Source: JADFDG01 sp965232985 (GTDB lineage: Bacteria; Pseudomonadota; Gammaproteobacteria; Pseudomonadales; JADFDG01). From it: a stretch of 57,114 nucleotides of DNA. A program made the translations under genes and the position numbers. Under the pieces are notes generated by a model that saw only the letters and a list, made by a program, of their open reading frames with translations, had not been told where the DNA came from and did no database searches. The stretch spans positions 1 through 57,114 of the forward strand of contig CBDDRC010000007.1 of NCBI GenBank assembly GCA_965232985.1. The letters run 5' to 3'. This document shows positions 9,054 to 17,625 of this stretch, piece by piece; the stretch's first letter is position 1; the number at the start of each line of letters is the position of its first letter.

Positions 9054-9455
9054 ATGACCCGTTCCTTCATTGCCGCCACCACGATTGCCGTTGCCACCCT
9101 GCTGGCAGGGTGCAACATGATGGGGCTCGCCGGCGCTTCCGCAAGCGGAACCCCGGCTGCATCGGCCTCGCCCGGCGTAGCGATGCAAACCACCATCATC
9201 GCCCTGCAGACCTGGCTGTCGGTCGAACAGAGCAAGGCATCGAGCGCCGGCAATACTGCACGCGCCAATATGGCCGGCAGCCTGATCGGGAACCTGACTT
9301 CGCTGCGCACCGAACCCAATTGCGCCAATCGCCTGCGCCTGGCCAACACCGTTTCAGGCGGCCTGCAGACGCAATTCCCGGCCTATCAGGCCGAACTGGG
9401 CCTGAGCACCAACCTGGCCACCGTCCTCGTCTCGGGCTTTCCTGGCTGCCAGTAA
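9054..9455 (+). CDS. Small predicted lipoprotein
   Basis: A 133-residue protein with a textbook lipoprotein signal: two early basic or polar residues, a hydrophobic stretch and the lipobox LLAGC with Cys20 as the acylated residue. The mature part begins with an Ala/Ser/Gly-rich linker and continues as an amphipathic helical domain with two further cysteines (in EPNCANR and near the C-terminal end) that could pair. A GGAG ribosome site precedes the ATG. I do not recognise the family and infer membrane attachment only. The 145 bases before it hold no gene. Confidence 0.7.
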   Translation: MTRSFIAATTIAVATLLAGCNMMGLAGASASGTPAASASPGVAMQTTIIALQTWLSVEQSKASSAGNTARANMAGSLIGNLTSLRTEPNCANRLRLANTVSGGLQTQFPAYQAELGLSTNLATVLVSGFPGCQ

Positions 9456-9542
9456 TACCGGGGGCGCGGCGGCGCCCGTGCGACGCTATGCCTTAGCCAT
9501 CGGCGAGAACCTTGCCGGCTCGCTGCCCATGGAGGACACGCT

Positions 9543-10199
9543 ATGAATCGCGACAATGCCCTGCCACTTGCGCTGCTCGCGCTCTACGTCGTCGTCTGGA
9601 CACTGTGCGCGATCAAGCCGCTGTATCCATCCGACTGGCTGCTGGAGAACGTGCTGGTGTTCGTGTTCGTGCCGGTCGTCGTCATCCATTACGTTCGCGG
9701 CGCGCGGCTGTCGAACACTGCCTACGTCACGCTGTTCATTTTTTTAAGCTTGCATTCGCTCGGCTCGCACTATACCTACGCCGAAGTGCCGTACGACGAC
9801 TGGTGGTACGCACTGACCGGCAGCACGCTCAATGACACGATGGGCTGGAGTCGCAACCACTACGACCGACTGGTGCATTTCTCCTATGGCCTGCTCACCA
9901 CGCCAATCTGGGTGGAAATCCTGCGGCGCGCACTGCCCGATATGCGCAGTTTCTGGCGCTGGCTGATCCCGCTGACGTTCATGATGTCGCACTCGCTGAT
10001 GTACGAGTTGATCGAGTGGGCGGCTGCCATGCAGTTTGGCGGCGAACTCGGTGAAGCCTATCTGGGCACCCAGGGCGACAACTGGGATGCGCAACAGGAC
10101 ATGATGCTGGCGTCACTGGGCAGCGTCATTTGCCTGGCGCTGCTCGCGGCCACCGGGCGGCTCGGCGACCCGCAGTCGTCGCGGCCGGCGGTTTCGTGA
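9543..10199 (+). CDS. DUF2238 (YjdF-like) inner-membrane protein
   Basis: A 218-residue protein with about six hydrophobic segments (residues ~7-25, 33-52, 60-76, 112-128, 140-157 and 185-205). Conserved DUF2238 signatures are visible: HYTYAEVP, NHYDRLVHFSYG, the YELIEW helix and the LGTQGDNWDAQ-DM segment near the end. Acidic and histidine residues sit at membrane borders, which suggests an ion or substrate site, but the function of this family is not established. A GGAGGACACGCT ribosome site precedes the ATG. It stands alone between the lipoprotein and a decayed porin. Confidence 0.85.
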   Translation: MNRDNALPLALLALYVVVWTLCAIKPLYPSDWLLENVLVFVFVPVVVIHYVRGARLSNTAYVTLFIFLSLHSLGSHYTYAEVPYDDWWYALTGSTLNDTMGWSRNHYDRLVHFSYGLLTTPIWVEILRRALPDMRSFWRWLIPLTFMMSHSLMYELIEWAAAMQFGGELGEAYLGTQGDNWDAQQDMMLASLGSVICLALLAATGRLGDPQSSRPAVS

Positions 10200-10312
10200 T
10201 GCCGATCTTGCAAAGCGGCCCTTATGAAAAATGCCGATAACCGTTTTATCGCGCGCGGATAAATACAACGCGGTTTTTCCTCGTTCCTGCAACGGGAACC
10301 GGTGCCTAGAGG

Positions 10313-10605
10313 GCGTGTACGTCGCCGAGTTCGGCGTCAAGGCCGATGACGGCGTCGGCCCGTTCACCGCGCGCAACATCTACGCCGGCGTGAAGGGCGA
10401 CTTCGGCACGCTCATCGCCGGCAACGTCGACACCCCGCTCAAGAGTTCGCAGGGCGCGTTCGACGAATTCAACGATCTCGCCGCCGACATCACCAAAATC
10501 CTGCCGGGCGAGACGCGCGCCGCCAATGCCGTGGCCTACAGCACGCCGAAATTCGCCGACGCGGTGACAGTCACCGTCGCCATCGTGCCGGCCGAAGGCT
10601 CAGAC
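10313..10605 (+). pseudogene. Porin fragment (Gram-negative general porin, internal part)
   Basis: About 97 codons of outer-membrane porin sequence. VKADDGVGPFTARN-type strand sequence is followed by YAGVKGDFGTLIAGN, DTPLKSSQGAFDEFND, LPGETRAANAVAYSTPKF and VAIVPAEGSD. These match the second to fifth strand region of gammaproteobacterial porins. The signal peptide and first strands are missing upstream of 10313. The 3' side joins IS66 sequence at about 10606, so two thirds or more of the gene is gone. No ribosome site or start belongs to it. It cannot make a functional porin. Confidence 0.82.
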
Positions 10606-10903
10606 ATCGCAGGAATGTCGCCAACCAGGTGGGCGATGGCGCTTCCGGCAGGCGCAACGTCATGCCGCCCGGCAACGACAGCTCGCAGCCACCCGCGCCG
10701 GATACGCGGACTGCCGCAAAGCCGGTCGGCACCGGCCCGCGCGCAGAAGATTGACGCTGGGCCGCAGGCCGGGCCGCGTAAAGTGATGCCAACGACAAGC
10801 CCTCGCGCTGCGCATAGGCTCGCAGCGACATGCGCTCAGCCTTTGCGCGGCGACGATGGGAAAGCCAGAATTCGTGACGAGGAGTTGAGGCGGATCGGCT
10901 CAT
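10606..10903 (-). pseudogene. tnpA: IS66 accessory protein TnpA, 3' end fused to porin DNA
   Basis: Begins with ATG 10903 and encodes an N-terminal helix-turn-helix region (EFWLSHRRRAKAE, SLRAYAQREGLSLASLYA) and a C-terminal CELSLPGGMTLRLPE beta segment, as in the small TnpA accessory protein of IS66 elements. The frame continues to a stop at 10571, but codons after about 10606 come from porin DNA. TnpB, which normally follows directly, is missing. It is not expected to support transposition. Confidence 0.78.
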
Positions 10904-10981
10904 GCGCGATTCTCCGGAAAGAAAAGCGCAGCGTCGTCAAATCGGAAAGGCGCTACAAGATGGGGTTGGTGGAGCGCTTAC
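10606..10981 (-). mobile_element. IS66-family element, left-end fragment
   Basis: Read on the minus strand, the fragment opens with GTAAGCG at 10981, the typical IS66 terminal sequence, and runs through the leader and the tnpA gene. It stops near 10606, where porin sequence starts; tnpB, tnpC and the right end are absent. The left end interrupts a sulfate-binding-protein gene. The terminal 75 bases closely resemble the IS66 end at 56976 onwards. The right boundary is therefore precise, and the left boundary is uncertain by about 10 bases. Confidence 0.8.
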
Positions 10982-11111
10982 TGTACTCCTCGTACAACTC
11001 GCGGGTCGGGTCGTAGGACACGTTGAGCAGGTTTACTTCTGCGGCTACGGCGGCGGTGGAAACGCTCCCGGCGAGCGCGATGGCAGCCAGGGACTTGATC
11101 AGGAAACGCAT
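10953..11111 (-). pseudogene. Sulfate/thiosulfate ABC transporter substrate-binding protein, truncated by IS66
   Basis: ATG 11111 follows a strong GAGGAG ribosome site. It encodes a signal peptide (hydrophobic core, cleavage probably after AVAA) and then EVNLLNVSYDPTRELYEEY, the characteristic mature N terminus of Sbp/CysP periplasmic sulfate-binding proteins. After codon 43 the frame enters the IS66 end (GTAAGCG at 10981) and stops at 10953. A normal protein has about 330 residues, so nearly 90 percent is lost. The other cys transporter genes are not in the window. Confidence 0.85.
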
Positions 11112-11224
11112 GGGATTCTCCTCGAATGAATGCCCGGGCCCGTATGGGCAACTGCGGGGACGAGGGAATCCTATGAGGCAGCAACGACGGCACGAACCAA
11201 GAAATCCTGCGTTGCTTATGACCG

Positions 11225-11491
11225 TCAGGCAGCCGGTCGCGTTGCCCGCTCCAGTTCACCGAGAAAACGCAGCGCAAACTCTGCGTTCGCGCCGCACATT
11301 TCCGCCGACGGTTGCAGCGTGCCGCAGAACGCCGGGCGCTCGGGCAGTCCGAAAATCGCGCAGCCGTTGTCGAGCGTGAGTTGCACGCAGCGCACCCCGG
11401 CCGGCTTGCCGTCGGGCATGCCGGGGATGGGGGAGGTAATGGACGGGGCAATACAGCAGGCGCCGCAGCCGGGTCGGCAGGGGAAACTCAT
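11225..11491 (-). CDS. YkgJ-family cysteine-cluster protein
   Basis: An 88-residue protein opening with a C-x3-C-x2-CC cluster (Cys5, Cys9, Cys12, Cys13) and carrying further cysteines in VRCVQL, NGCAIF, AFCGTL and EMCGAN. This is the pattern of the YkgJ/UPF0153 family, thought to bind zinc or an iron-sulfur cluster; the biological role is not established. No ribosome site is obvious before the ATG. It is divergent from the SahR-like regulator. Confidence 0.78.
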   Translation of the reverse strand: MSFPCRPGCGACCIAPSITSPIPGMPDGKPAGVRCVQLTLDNGCAIFGLPERPAFCGTLQPSAEMCGANAEFALRFLGELERATRPAA

Positions 11492-11541
11492 GGGGGCTGG
11501 TCAGCGGGCAGCACAGGCGAGGGCGGCCGACATTATCAACT

Positions 11542-11559
11542 CTTTTGAATATTGAAAAG
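11542..11559. promoter_or_regulatory. Near-palindromic operator candidate upstream of sahR
   Basis: CTTTTGAATATTGAAAAG is an 18-base inverted repeat with only the two G positions breaking symmetry (16 of 18 bases match its own reverse complement). It overlaps the predicted -35 hexamer of the ArsR-type regulator gene, where a repressor would block RNA polymerase. ArsR-family proteins bind AT-rich palindromes of this kind. Assignment to SahR is inferred from position. Confidence 0.6.
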
Positions 11560-11580
11560 GACTGATATTGCCTCTAGACT
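11552..11580 (+). promoter_or_regulatory. Sigma-70 promoter of sahR
   Basis: TTGAAA (11552-11557) and TAGACT (11575-11580) are separated by exactly 17 bases. They match the consensus hexamers at five and four positions. The expected transcription start, about seven bases after the -10 element, falls within a few bases of the ATG at 11590, so the message would be leaderless or nearly so. No ribosome site is visible. Confidence 0.55.
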
Positions 11581-11589
11581 CGGCCCCCT

Positions 11590-12600
11590 ATGTCCCTCGC
11601 CTCGCTCCCCACCCCAACCCCCGACGCCGCCTTTGCCGGCCTCGCCCACCTGCTGAAAGGCGGCGGCGACCCGCTGCGCCTGGCGATCCTGCAAGTGCTG
11701 GGCCTGGGTTCGTTCGGGGTGCTGGAGCTCGGCGAGATCTTCGGCCAGAAGCAGCCGGCCATCAGCCACCATCTCAAGGTGCTGGCCCAGGCCGGGCTGG
11801 TCACCGCCCGCCGTGAAGGCAACGCCATCTTTTACCGCCGCACCCTGCCGCAGGCCGATGATCCGGCCCGCCCGGTGCAGGAAGCCCTGTTCACTGTTCT
11901 TGACGCTATGCCTTATACCGCCGAAGCGAGCACCAACATCGAGCGCATTCGGGCCGAGCGGGCCGAGGCCTGCCGGGCATTTTTTACCCGCCATGCCGAG
12001 GATTTCCGCGAGCGTCAGGATCTGATCGCCGAGTACCGCCAGTACGCCGACGGCGCCCGCGACCTGCTGCTTGCCGCGCAGTTGCCGGCTACCGCTGAGG
12101 TGCTGGAAGTCGGCCCCGGCGCCGGCGAATACCTCGCTGAACTGGCCGGGCGCTACGCAAAGGTCTGGGGCTTCGACATCAGCGAAGGGCTGCTCTCGAA
12201 AGCCAGGGCGCGCATCGACACCGACGGGCTGACCAATGTGACGCTGGTGGCAGGCGATACAAAAGCGGCGCTGGCCCGCCACCTCGTCGTCGACGCCGTG
12301 GTGTTCAACATGGTGCTGCACCATGTGCCCTCGCCCGCCGACCTGTTTCGCGACGCGGCAAAGTTGCTGAAACCCGGCGGCGTCATGCTGGTCACCGATC
12401 TGTCCCGCCACGAACAGGACTGGGTGCGCGCGCACTGCGGCGATTTGTGGCAGGGCTTCGACGACGCCGAGCTCGACGGCTGGGCACGCACCGCCGGCTT
12501 CATCGCCGGCAACAGTTTCTACCTGGGGCTGCGCAACGGCTTCCAGGTGTTGTTCCGCAGCTTTTCAGTTCCTTTTGCAAATGTGTTTTCCCATCACTGA
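11590..12600 (+). CDS. sahR: ArsR-family regulator fused to a class I methyltransferase domain (SahR-like)
   Basis: A 336-residue two-domain protein. Residues ~15-95 form an ArsR winged helix (DPLRLAILQVL, KQPAISHHLKVLAQAGLV as recognition helix, REGNAIFYR wing). Residues ~150-310 form a Rossmann methyltransferase domain with EVGPGAGEYLAEL as the S-adenosyl-ligand loop and a LLKPGGVMLVTDL strand. This architecture, together with the adjacent metK-ahcY-metF, matches the SahR regulators of Proteobacteria, which respond to S-adenosylhomocysteine. I infer that it represses the following genes and itself through the palindrome at 11542. It is 25 bases before metK. The methyltransferase domain probably serves as a sensor; enzymatic activity is untested. 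Confidence 0.82.
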   Translation: MSLASLPTPTPDAAFAGLAHLLKGGGDPLRLAILQVLGLGSFGVLELGEIFGQKQPAISHHLKVLAQAGLVTARREGNAIFYRRTLPQADDPARPVQEALFTVLDAMPYTAEASTNIERIRAERAEACRAFFTRHAEDFRERQDLIAEYRQYADGARDLLLAAQLPATAEVLEVGPGAGEYLAELAGRYAKVWGFDISEGLLSKARARIDTDGLTNVTLVAGDTKAALARHLVVDAVVFNMVLHHVPSPADLFRDAAKLLKPGGVMLVTDLSRHEQDWVRAHCGDLWQGFDDAELDGWARTAGFIAGNSFYLGLRNGFQVLFRSFSVPFANVFSHH

Positions 12601-12625
12601 CCAAGGCAACAACAGGTAGCACGCC

Positions 12626-13819
12626 ATGAGCGAATACAGCGTCTTCACCTCCGAATCCGTTTCCGAAGGCCACCCGGACAAGGTCGCCGACCAGGTTTCC
12701 GATGCCATCCTCGATGCCATCATTGCGCAGGATCAATACGCGCGCGTGGCCTGCGAAACGCTGGTGAAAACCGGCGTCGCCATCATTGCCGGCGAGATCA
12801 CCACCACCGCCAACATTGATTACGAAAAAATCGTTCGCGACGTGATCGTTGCCATCGGCTACGACTCGTCGGCAGTGCACTTCGACGGCCGTACCTGCGG
12901 CGTGCTGAATCTGGTCGGCAAGCAGTCACCGGACATCAACCAGGGTGTTGACCGGGCAAAACCCGAAGACCAGGGCGCTGGCGACCAGGGCCTGATGTTC
13001 GGCTACGCCAGCAACGAAACCGACGTGTTGATGCCGGCGCCGATTCAATACGCGCATCGCTTAGTCGAGCGTCAGGCCGAAGCGCGCAAATCCGGCTTGC
13101 TGCCGTGGTTGCGCCCGGATGCGAAATCACAGGTGACGTTCCGTTATGAAAACGGCAAGCCGGTCGCGGCGGAAGCCATCGTGTTGTCTACACAACATGC
13201 TGCCGACGTGCAGGACAAGGACATCCATGAAGGCGTGATGGAACTCATCATCAAGCACGTCATTCCGAAAGAGTGGATGCACAAGGACACCAAGGTGCAC
13301 ATCAATCCGACCGGCCGTTTCGAGATCGGCGGGCCGATGGGCGACTGCGGCCTCACCGGACGCAAAATCATCGTCGATTCCTACGGCGGCATGGCCCGCC
13401 ACGGCGGCGGTGCATTCTCCGGAAAAGATCCATCGAAGGTTGATCGCTCCGCAGCCTATGCTGGCCGTTACGTGGCAAAAAATATTGTTGCGGCCGGCCT
13501 GGCTGATCGCTGCGAAATCCAGGTGTCGTATGCCATCGGTGTGGCCGAGCCGACATCCATTTCGATCAACACGTTTGGTACAGGGAAAATTTCCGACACC
13601 AAACTGGTTGCCCTGGTGCGCAAGGTATTTGAACTGCGCCCCTATGGCCTGACCAAGCAGCTCGATTTGCTGCACCCTATTTACCAGCCGACGGCATCCT
13701 ACGGCCACTTTGGCCGCACACCCGGTACGGTGACGGTGGGTGGCCACACGCACAATACCTTTACCTGGGAAAAAACCGACAAAGCCGAAGAATTGCGCGC
13801 CGCTGCCGGCCTGAAATAA
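12626..13819 (+). CDS. metK: S-adenosylmethionine synthase
   Basis: A 397-residue enzyme making S-adenosylmethionine from methionine and ATP. Visible motifs are TSESVSEGHPDKVADQ at the N terminus (substrate and metal site) and the GGGAFSGKDPSKVDRS phosphate-binding loop around residue 265. Length is normal. It is the first enzyme gene of the cluster, 25 bases after the SahR-like regulator and 36 bases before ahcY. Confidence 0.98.
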   Translation: MSEYSVFTSESVSEGHPDKVADQVSDAILDAIIAQDQYARVACETLVKTGVAIIAGEITTTANIDYEKIVRDVIVAIGYDSSAVHFDGRTCGVLNLVGKQSPDINQGVDRAKPEDQGAGDQGLMFGYASNETDVLMPAPIQYAHRLVERQAEARKSGLLPWLRPDAKSQVTFRYENGKPVAAEAIVLSTQHAADVQDKDIHEGVMELIIKHVIPKEWMHKDTKVHINPTGRFEIGGPMGDCGLTGRKIIVDSYGGMARHGGGAFSGKDPSKVDRSAAYAGRYVAKNIVAAGLADRCEIQVSYAIGVAEPTSISINTFGTGKISDTKLVALVRKVFELRPYGLTKQLDLLHPIYQPTASYGHFGRTPGTVTVGGHTHNTFTWEKTDKAEELRAAAGLK

Positions 13820-13855
13820 ACAACCAACCGAATTCATTGTTCAGGAACAAAACCC

Positions 13856-15259
13856 ATGAATGCTCCCGTTAAAGTCGATTACAAGGTTGCCGATATTTCC
13901 CTGGCCGAATACGGCCGCCAGGAAATCATCCTCGCCGAGCGCGAAATGCCGGCGCTGATGAACCTGCGCACCAAGTACGGCAAGCAGAAGCCGCTGGCCG
14001 GCGCGAAAATCATCGGCTGCATCCACATGACGGTGCAGACCGCCGTACTGATCGAAACCCTGCAGGCGCTGGGCGCCGAAGTACGCTGGTCGAGCTGCAA
14101 TATTTTTTCCACCCAGGATCACGCCGCCGCCGCCATCGCCCTGCGCGGCGTGCCGGTATTCGCCTGGAAAGGCGAAACCGAAGAGCAGTACTGGTGGTGC
14201 GTCGAGCAAACCATCCTCAAGGACGGCAAGCCCTGGGATTGCAACATGATCCTTGATGACGGCGGTGATCTCACCGGCCTCATTCACGACAAATATCCGC
14301 AGATGCTCGACAAGATCCACGGCATCACCGAAGAGACCACCACCGGCGTCAAGCGCCTGATCGAAATGCTGCAGAAAGGCGAGCTGAAAGTCCCGGCAAT
14401 CAACGTCAACGATTCAGTTACCAAGAGCAAGAACGACAACAAGTACGGTTGCCGTCACTCACTCAACGACGCGATCAAGCGCGGCACCGACATGCTGCTG
14501 GCCGGCCGCAAGGCGCTGGTGATCGGTTATGGCGACGTGGGCAAGGGTTCAGCGCAATCGCTGCGTCAGGAAGGCATGATCGTGAAGATCTCCGAGATCG
14601 ACCCGATCTGCGCCATGCAGGCCTGTATGGACGGCTACGAAGTGGTGTCGCCATACATCAATGGCGAAAACACCGGCAAGCCGGATTGCATCGATACCCG
14701 CCTGCTCGGCGAAACCGATTTGATCTGCACCACCACCGGCAACCACCATGTGTGTGATCGCAATATGCTGCGCGCACTGAAGAAAGGCTCGGTGGTCTGC
14801 AACATCGGCCACTTCGACACCGAAATCGACACTGCCTTCCTGCGCGAAAAATTCGCCTGGCTGGAAGTCAAACCGCAGGTGCACAAGGTGTTCCGCGACA
14901 CCGCACCCGGCAAGACGATCAACCAGGAATCCGACGACTACCTGATTTTGCTGTCCGAGGGGCGGCTCGTGAACCTTGGCAACGCCACCGGCCACCCGTC
15001 GCGGATCATGGACGGTTCCTTCGCCAACCAGGTGCTGGCGCAGATGTTCCTGTACGAACAACGTTTCGCCGATCACTCCGATGCCGTCAAGTCATCCATG
15101 ATGAAAGTGGAAGTGCTGCCGAAAAAACTCGACGAAGAAGTGGCGCTGGAAATGGTGAAAGGGTTTGGTGGTGTCGTTACCAAACTGACCAAGGCACAGG
15201 CCGACTACATCAAGGTGAGCGTAGACGGCCCGTTCAAGCCTGAACACTACAAGTATTGA
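13856..15259 (+). CDS. ahcY: Adenosylhomocysteinase (S-adenosylhomocysteine hydrolase)
   Basis: A 467-residue NAD-dependent hydrolase that splits S-adenosylhomocysteine into adenosine and homocysteine, relieving product inhibition of methyltransferases. Visible signatures are NVNDSVTKSK with the catalytic Lys region, the VIGYGDVGKGSAQSLR Rossmann loop, CNIGHFDTEID, and the C-terminal FKPEHYKY that reaches the neighbouring subunit. The ATG lies 36 bases after metK, too short an interval for the SAH riboswitch that precedes ahcY in some related bacteria. That fits control by the protein regulator at the start of the operon. Confidence 0.98.
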   Translation: MNAPVKVDYKVADISLAEYGRQEIILAEREMPALMNLRTKYGKQKPLAGAKIIGCIHMTVQTAVLIETLQALGAEVRWSSCNIFSTQDHAAAAIALRGVPVFAWKGETEEQYWWCVEQTILKDGKPWDCNMILDDGGDLTGLIHDKYPQMLDKIHGITEETTTGVKRLIEMLQKGELKVPAINVNDSVTKSKNDNKYGCRHSLNDAIKRGTDMLLAGRKALVIGYGDVGKGSAQSLRQEGMIVKISEIDPICAMQACMDGYEVVSPYINGENTGKPDCIDTRLLGETDLICTTTGNHHVCDRNMLRALKKGSVVCNIGHFDTEIDTAFLREKFAWLEVKPQVHKVFRDTAPGKTINQESDDYLILLSEGRLVNLGNATGHPSRIMDGSFANQVLAQMFLYEQRFADHSDAVKSSMMKVEVLPKKLDEEVALEMVKGFGGVVTKLTKAQADYIKVSVDGPFKPEHYKY

Positions 15260-15275
15260 TGGCAGGAATCGGGAA

Positions 15276-16130
15276 ATGAGCGACGACGAACTGCAGGAAG
15301 TCCAGATCAGCTTCGAGTTCTTCCCGCCGAAGACCGAGGCCGGCTTCGTCAAGCTGGCCGAGGTGCGCGATCGCCTCGTCGCCGAACAGCCGGAATTTTT
15401 TTCGGTGACCTACGGCGCCGGCGGTTCGACACGCGAACGCACCTTCAACACGGTCAAGATGGTGCGCGCATGCGGCATTGATACCGCACCGCATCTGTCC
15501 TGCGTCGGCCACACCAAAGCCGAGATGCGCGAGATTCTCGATGGCTACAAGGCCGACGGCGTGCAGCGGATCGTCGCCCTGCGCGGCGACTTGCCGAGCG
15601 GCATGGGGCCGACGGGTGGCGAGCTGCCATACGCGCGCGATCTTGTCGCCTTTATTCGCCAGCATTACGGCAACCACTTCCGCATTGAAGTGGCCGCCTA
15701 TCCGGAGATGCACCCGCAGGCGGTAAACCTCGATGCCGATATCGCCCACTTCGTTGCCAAGGCAAAAGCCGGCGCGAACTCGGCGATCACGCAATATTTC
15801 TTCAACCCGGATGCGTACTTCCATTTCATGGATCGCGTACTGGATGACGGTATCGATATTCCGATCGTGCCCGGCATCATGCCGATAACCAACGCAACGA
15901 ATCTGTTCCGCTTCTCCGACAGTTGCGGCGCAGAAATTCCGCGCTGGCTGCGCAAGCAACTGGAAACTTATGGGGACGACGATGAATCGCTGAAACTGTT
16001 CGGTGTCGACGTGGTATCCAGCCTGTGCGAAACCCTGCTCGCGGCCGGCGCGCCGGGCATCCATTTCTACACGATGAACCAGGCCGAGCCGACGCTGGCG
16101 ATTTTGCGCAATCTGGGGCTGGAAGGTTAG
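15276..16130 (+). CDS. metF: 5,10-methylenetetrahydrofolate reductase
   Basis: A 284-residue FAD enzyme that supplies 5-methyltetrahydrofolate for methionine regeneration. SFEFFPPKTEAG at the N terminus carries the conserved acidic residue of the active site. RGDLP, HPQA and SAITQYFFNPD segments complete the TIM-barrel signatures. An AGGA-type ribosome site precedes the ATG. Being 16 bases after ahcY, it closes the metK-ahcY-metF recycling unit. Confidence 0.97.
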   Translation: MSDDELQEVQISFEFFPPKTEAGFVKLAEVRDRLVAEQPEFFSVTYGAGGSTRERTFNTVKMVRACGIDTAPHLSCVGHTKAEMREILDGYKADGVQRIVALRGDLPSGMGPTGGELPYARDLVAFIRQHYGNHFRIEVAAYPEMHPQAVNLDADIAHFVAKAKAGANSAITQYFFNPDAYFHFMDRVLDDGIDIPIVPGIMPITNATNLFRFSDSCGAEIPRWLRKQLETYGDDDESLKLFGVDVVSSLCETLLAAGAPGIHFYTMNQAEPTLAILRNLGLEG

Positions 16131-16257
16131 ACACACACTGCTATTGCTATTCTGTGGCCCGATACGAGCCAACGCATCCAAGGCCCGCCCGAACCATGTC
16201 ATCCAGTCCAGCAACGCCTTCTGACGCCCGGGTTCGGGCCGTGCCAGAATAGACGCC

Positions 16258-17610
16258 ATGAGCAGCAACACCGACCTGATGCGTCGCGACCTCGCGGTTC
16301 TGTGGCACCCCTGCACGCAGATGAAGGATCACGAGCAGTTGCCACTGATCCCGATCGCGCGCGGCGAAGGCGTCTGGCTGCACGATTTCGACGGCAACCG
16401 CTACATCGACGCGGTATCCAGTTGGTGGGTGAATCTGTTCGGCCACGCCAATCCGCGCATCAACGCGGCGCTGAAGGCGCAGATCGACAAACTGGAACAC
16501 GTGATTCTCGGCGGCTTTACCCACGAACCGGTGGTTGAGCTCTCGGAAGCATTGGTGGCAATGACGCCGCCGGGCCTTAATAAATGCTTTTATGCCGACA
16601 ACGGCTCCAGCGCCATCGAAGTGGCGTTGAAGATGAGCTTTCACTACTGGAAGAATGTCGGCCTGCCGAAAAAAACAAAATTTATTACGTTGTCCAACAG
16701 CTACCACGGCGAAACGCTGGGTGCACTCGCCGTTGGGGATGTCGCCCTGTACAAGGACACCTATGCGCCGCTGTTGATGCAGGCGATCACTGTACCGTCG
16801 CCGGACTGCTTTTATCGCGCCACCGGCGAAACATGGGAGCAGCACACCCGCAAAATGTTTGCGCACATGGAGGCAACCTTGGCACAACATGCGCAAGATG
16901 CCTGCGCGGTGATCGTTGAGCCATTGGTGCAGTGTGCCGGCAACATGCGCATGTATCACTCGGTCTACCTGAAGCTGCTGCGCGCAGCGTGCAACAAGCA
17001 CAATGTCCACCTGATTGCCGACGAAATTGCCGTCGGCTTTGGCCGCACCGGCACGCTGTTCGCCTGCGAGCAGGCCGGCATCACGCCGGATTTTCTCTGT
17101 CTTTCCAAAGGATTGACCGGCGGCTATCTGCCGCTGTCAGTCGTGCTCACCACCGACAAGGTTTACGACGCCTTCTACGCGGACTACACAACATTGCGCG
17201 CTTTTCTGCATTCGCACAGCTATACCGGCAATGCGCTGGCCTGCACTGCTGCGCTTGCCACGCTCAAAATCTTCGCGGATGACGATGTGCTGGCAAACAA
17301 CCGCGTGCTCGCTGCCCGCATGGGCGTGGCACTGGCGCCATTTGTTGACCACCCGCACGTGGCGGAAGTGCGCCAGACCGGCATGATCGCCGCCATCGAA
17401 CTGGTGAAGGACAGGGCCGCGCAAACGCCGTACGACTGGACCGAGCGCCGCGGCTTGCGCGTTTACCAGCACGCGCTACAACGCGGCGCCCTGCTCAGAC
17501 CGCTGGGCAATGTGGTTTATTTCATGCCACCCTACGTGATCACGCCGGAGCAGATCGACCTGTTGGCACAGATCGCGGCCGAGAGCATTGATATAGCGAC
17601 CCGCGATTGA
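16258..17610 (+). CDS. bioA: Adenosylmethionine-8-amino-7-oxononanoate aminotransferase
   Basis: A 450-residue PLP enzyme of biotin synthesis that converts KAPA to DAPA, using S-adenosylmethionine as the amino donor. WHPCTQMKDHE at the N terminus is typical of BioA, as are SSWWVN, NGSSAIEVALKM (PLP phosphate site), the ADEIAVGFGRTG segment with the PLP aspartate and LSKGLTGGYLPLS with the Schiff-base lysine. No other bio genes are in the window. The 127 bases before it contain no gene; bioA may be read from its own promoter or from the metK cluster. Confidence 0.96.
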   Translation: MSSNTDLMRRDLAVLWHPCTQMKDHEQLPLIPIARGEGVWLHDFDGNRYIDAVSSWWVNLFGHANPRINAALKAQIDKLEHVILGGFTHEPVVELSEALVAMTPPGLNKCFYADNGSSAIEVALKMSFHYWKNVGLPKKTKFITLSNSYHGETLGALAVGDVALYKDTYAPLLMQAITVPSPDCFYRATGETWEQHTRKMFAHMEATLAQHAQDACAVIVEPLVQCAGNMRMYHSVYLKLLRAACNKHNVHLIADEIAVGFGRTGTLFACEQAGITPDFLCLSKGLTGGYLPLSVVLTTDKVYDAFYADYTTLRAFLHSHSYTGNALACTAALATLKIFADDDVLANNRVLAARMGVALAPFVDHPHVAEVRQTGMIAAIELVKDRAAQTPYDWTERRGLRVYQHALQRGALLRPLGNVVYFMPPYVITPEQIDLLAQIAAESIDIATRD

Positions 17611-17625
17611 GCCGGGAGATTGAGC

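Noticed and set aside
13820..13855. Possible SAH riboswitch in front of ahcY
   Set aside because: Only 36 bases separate metK and ahcY, too few for the riboswitch fold, and no such motif is seen before metK either.
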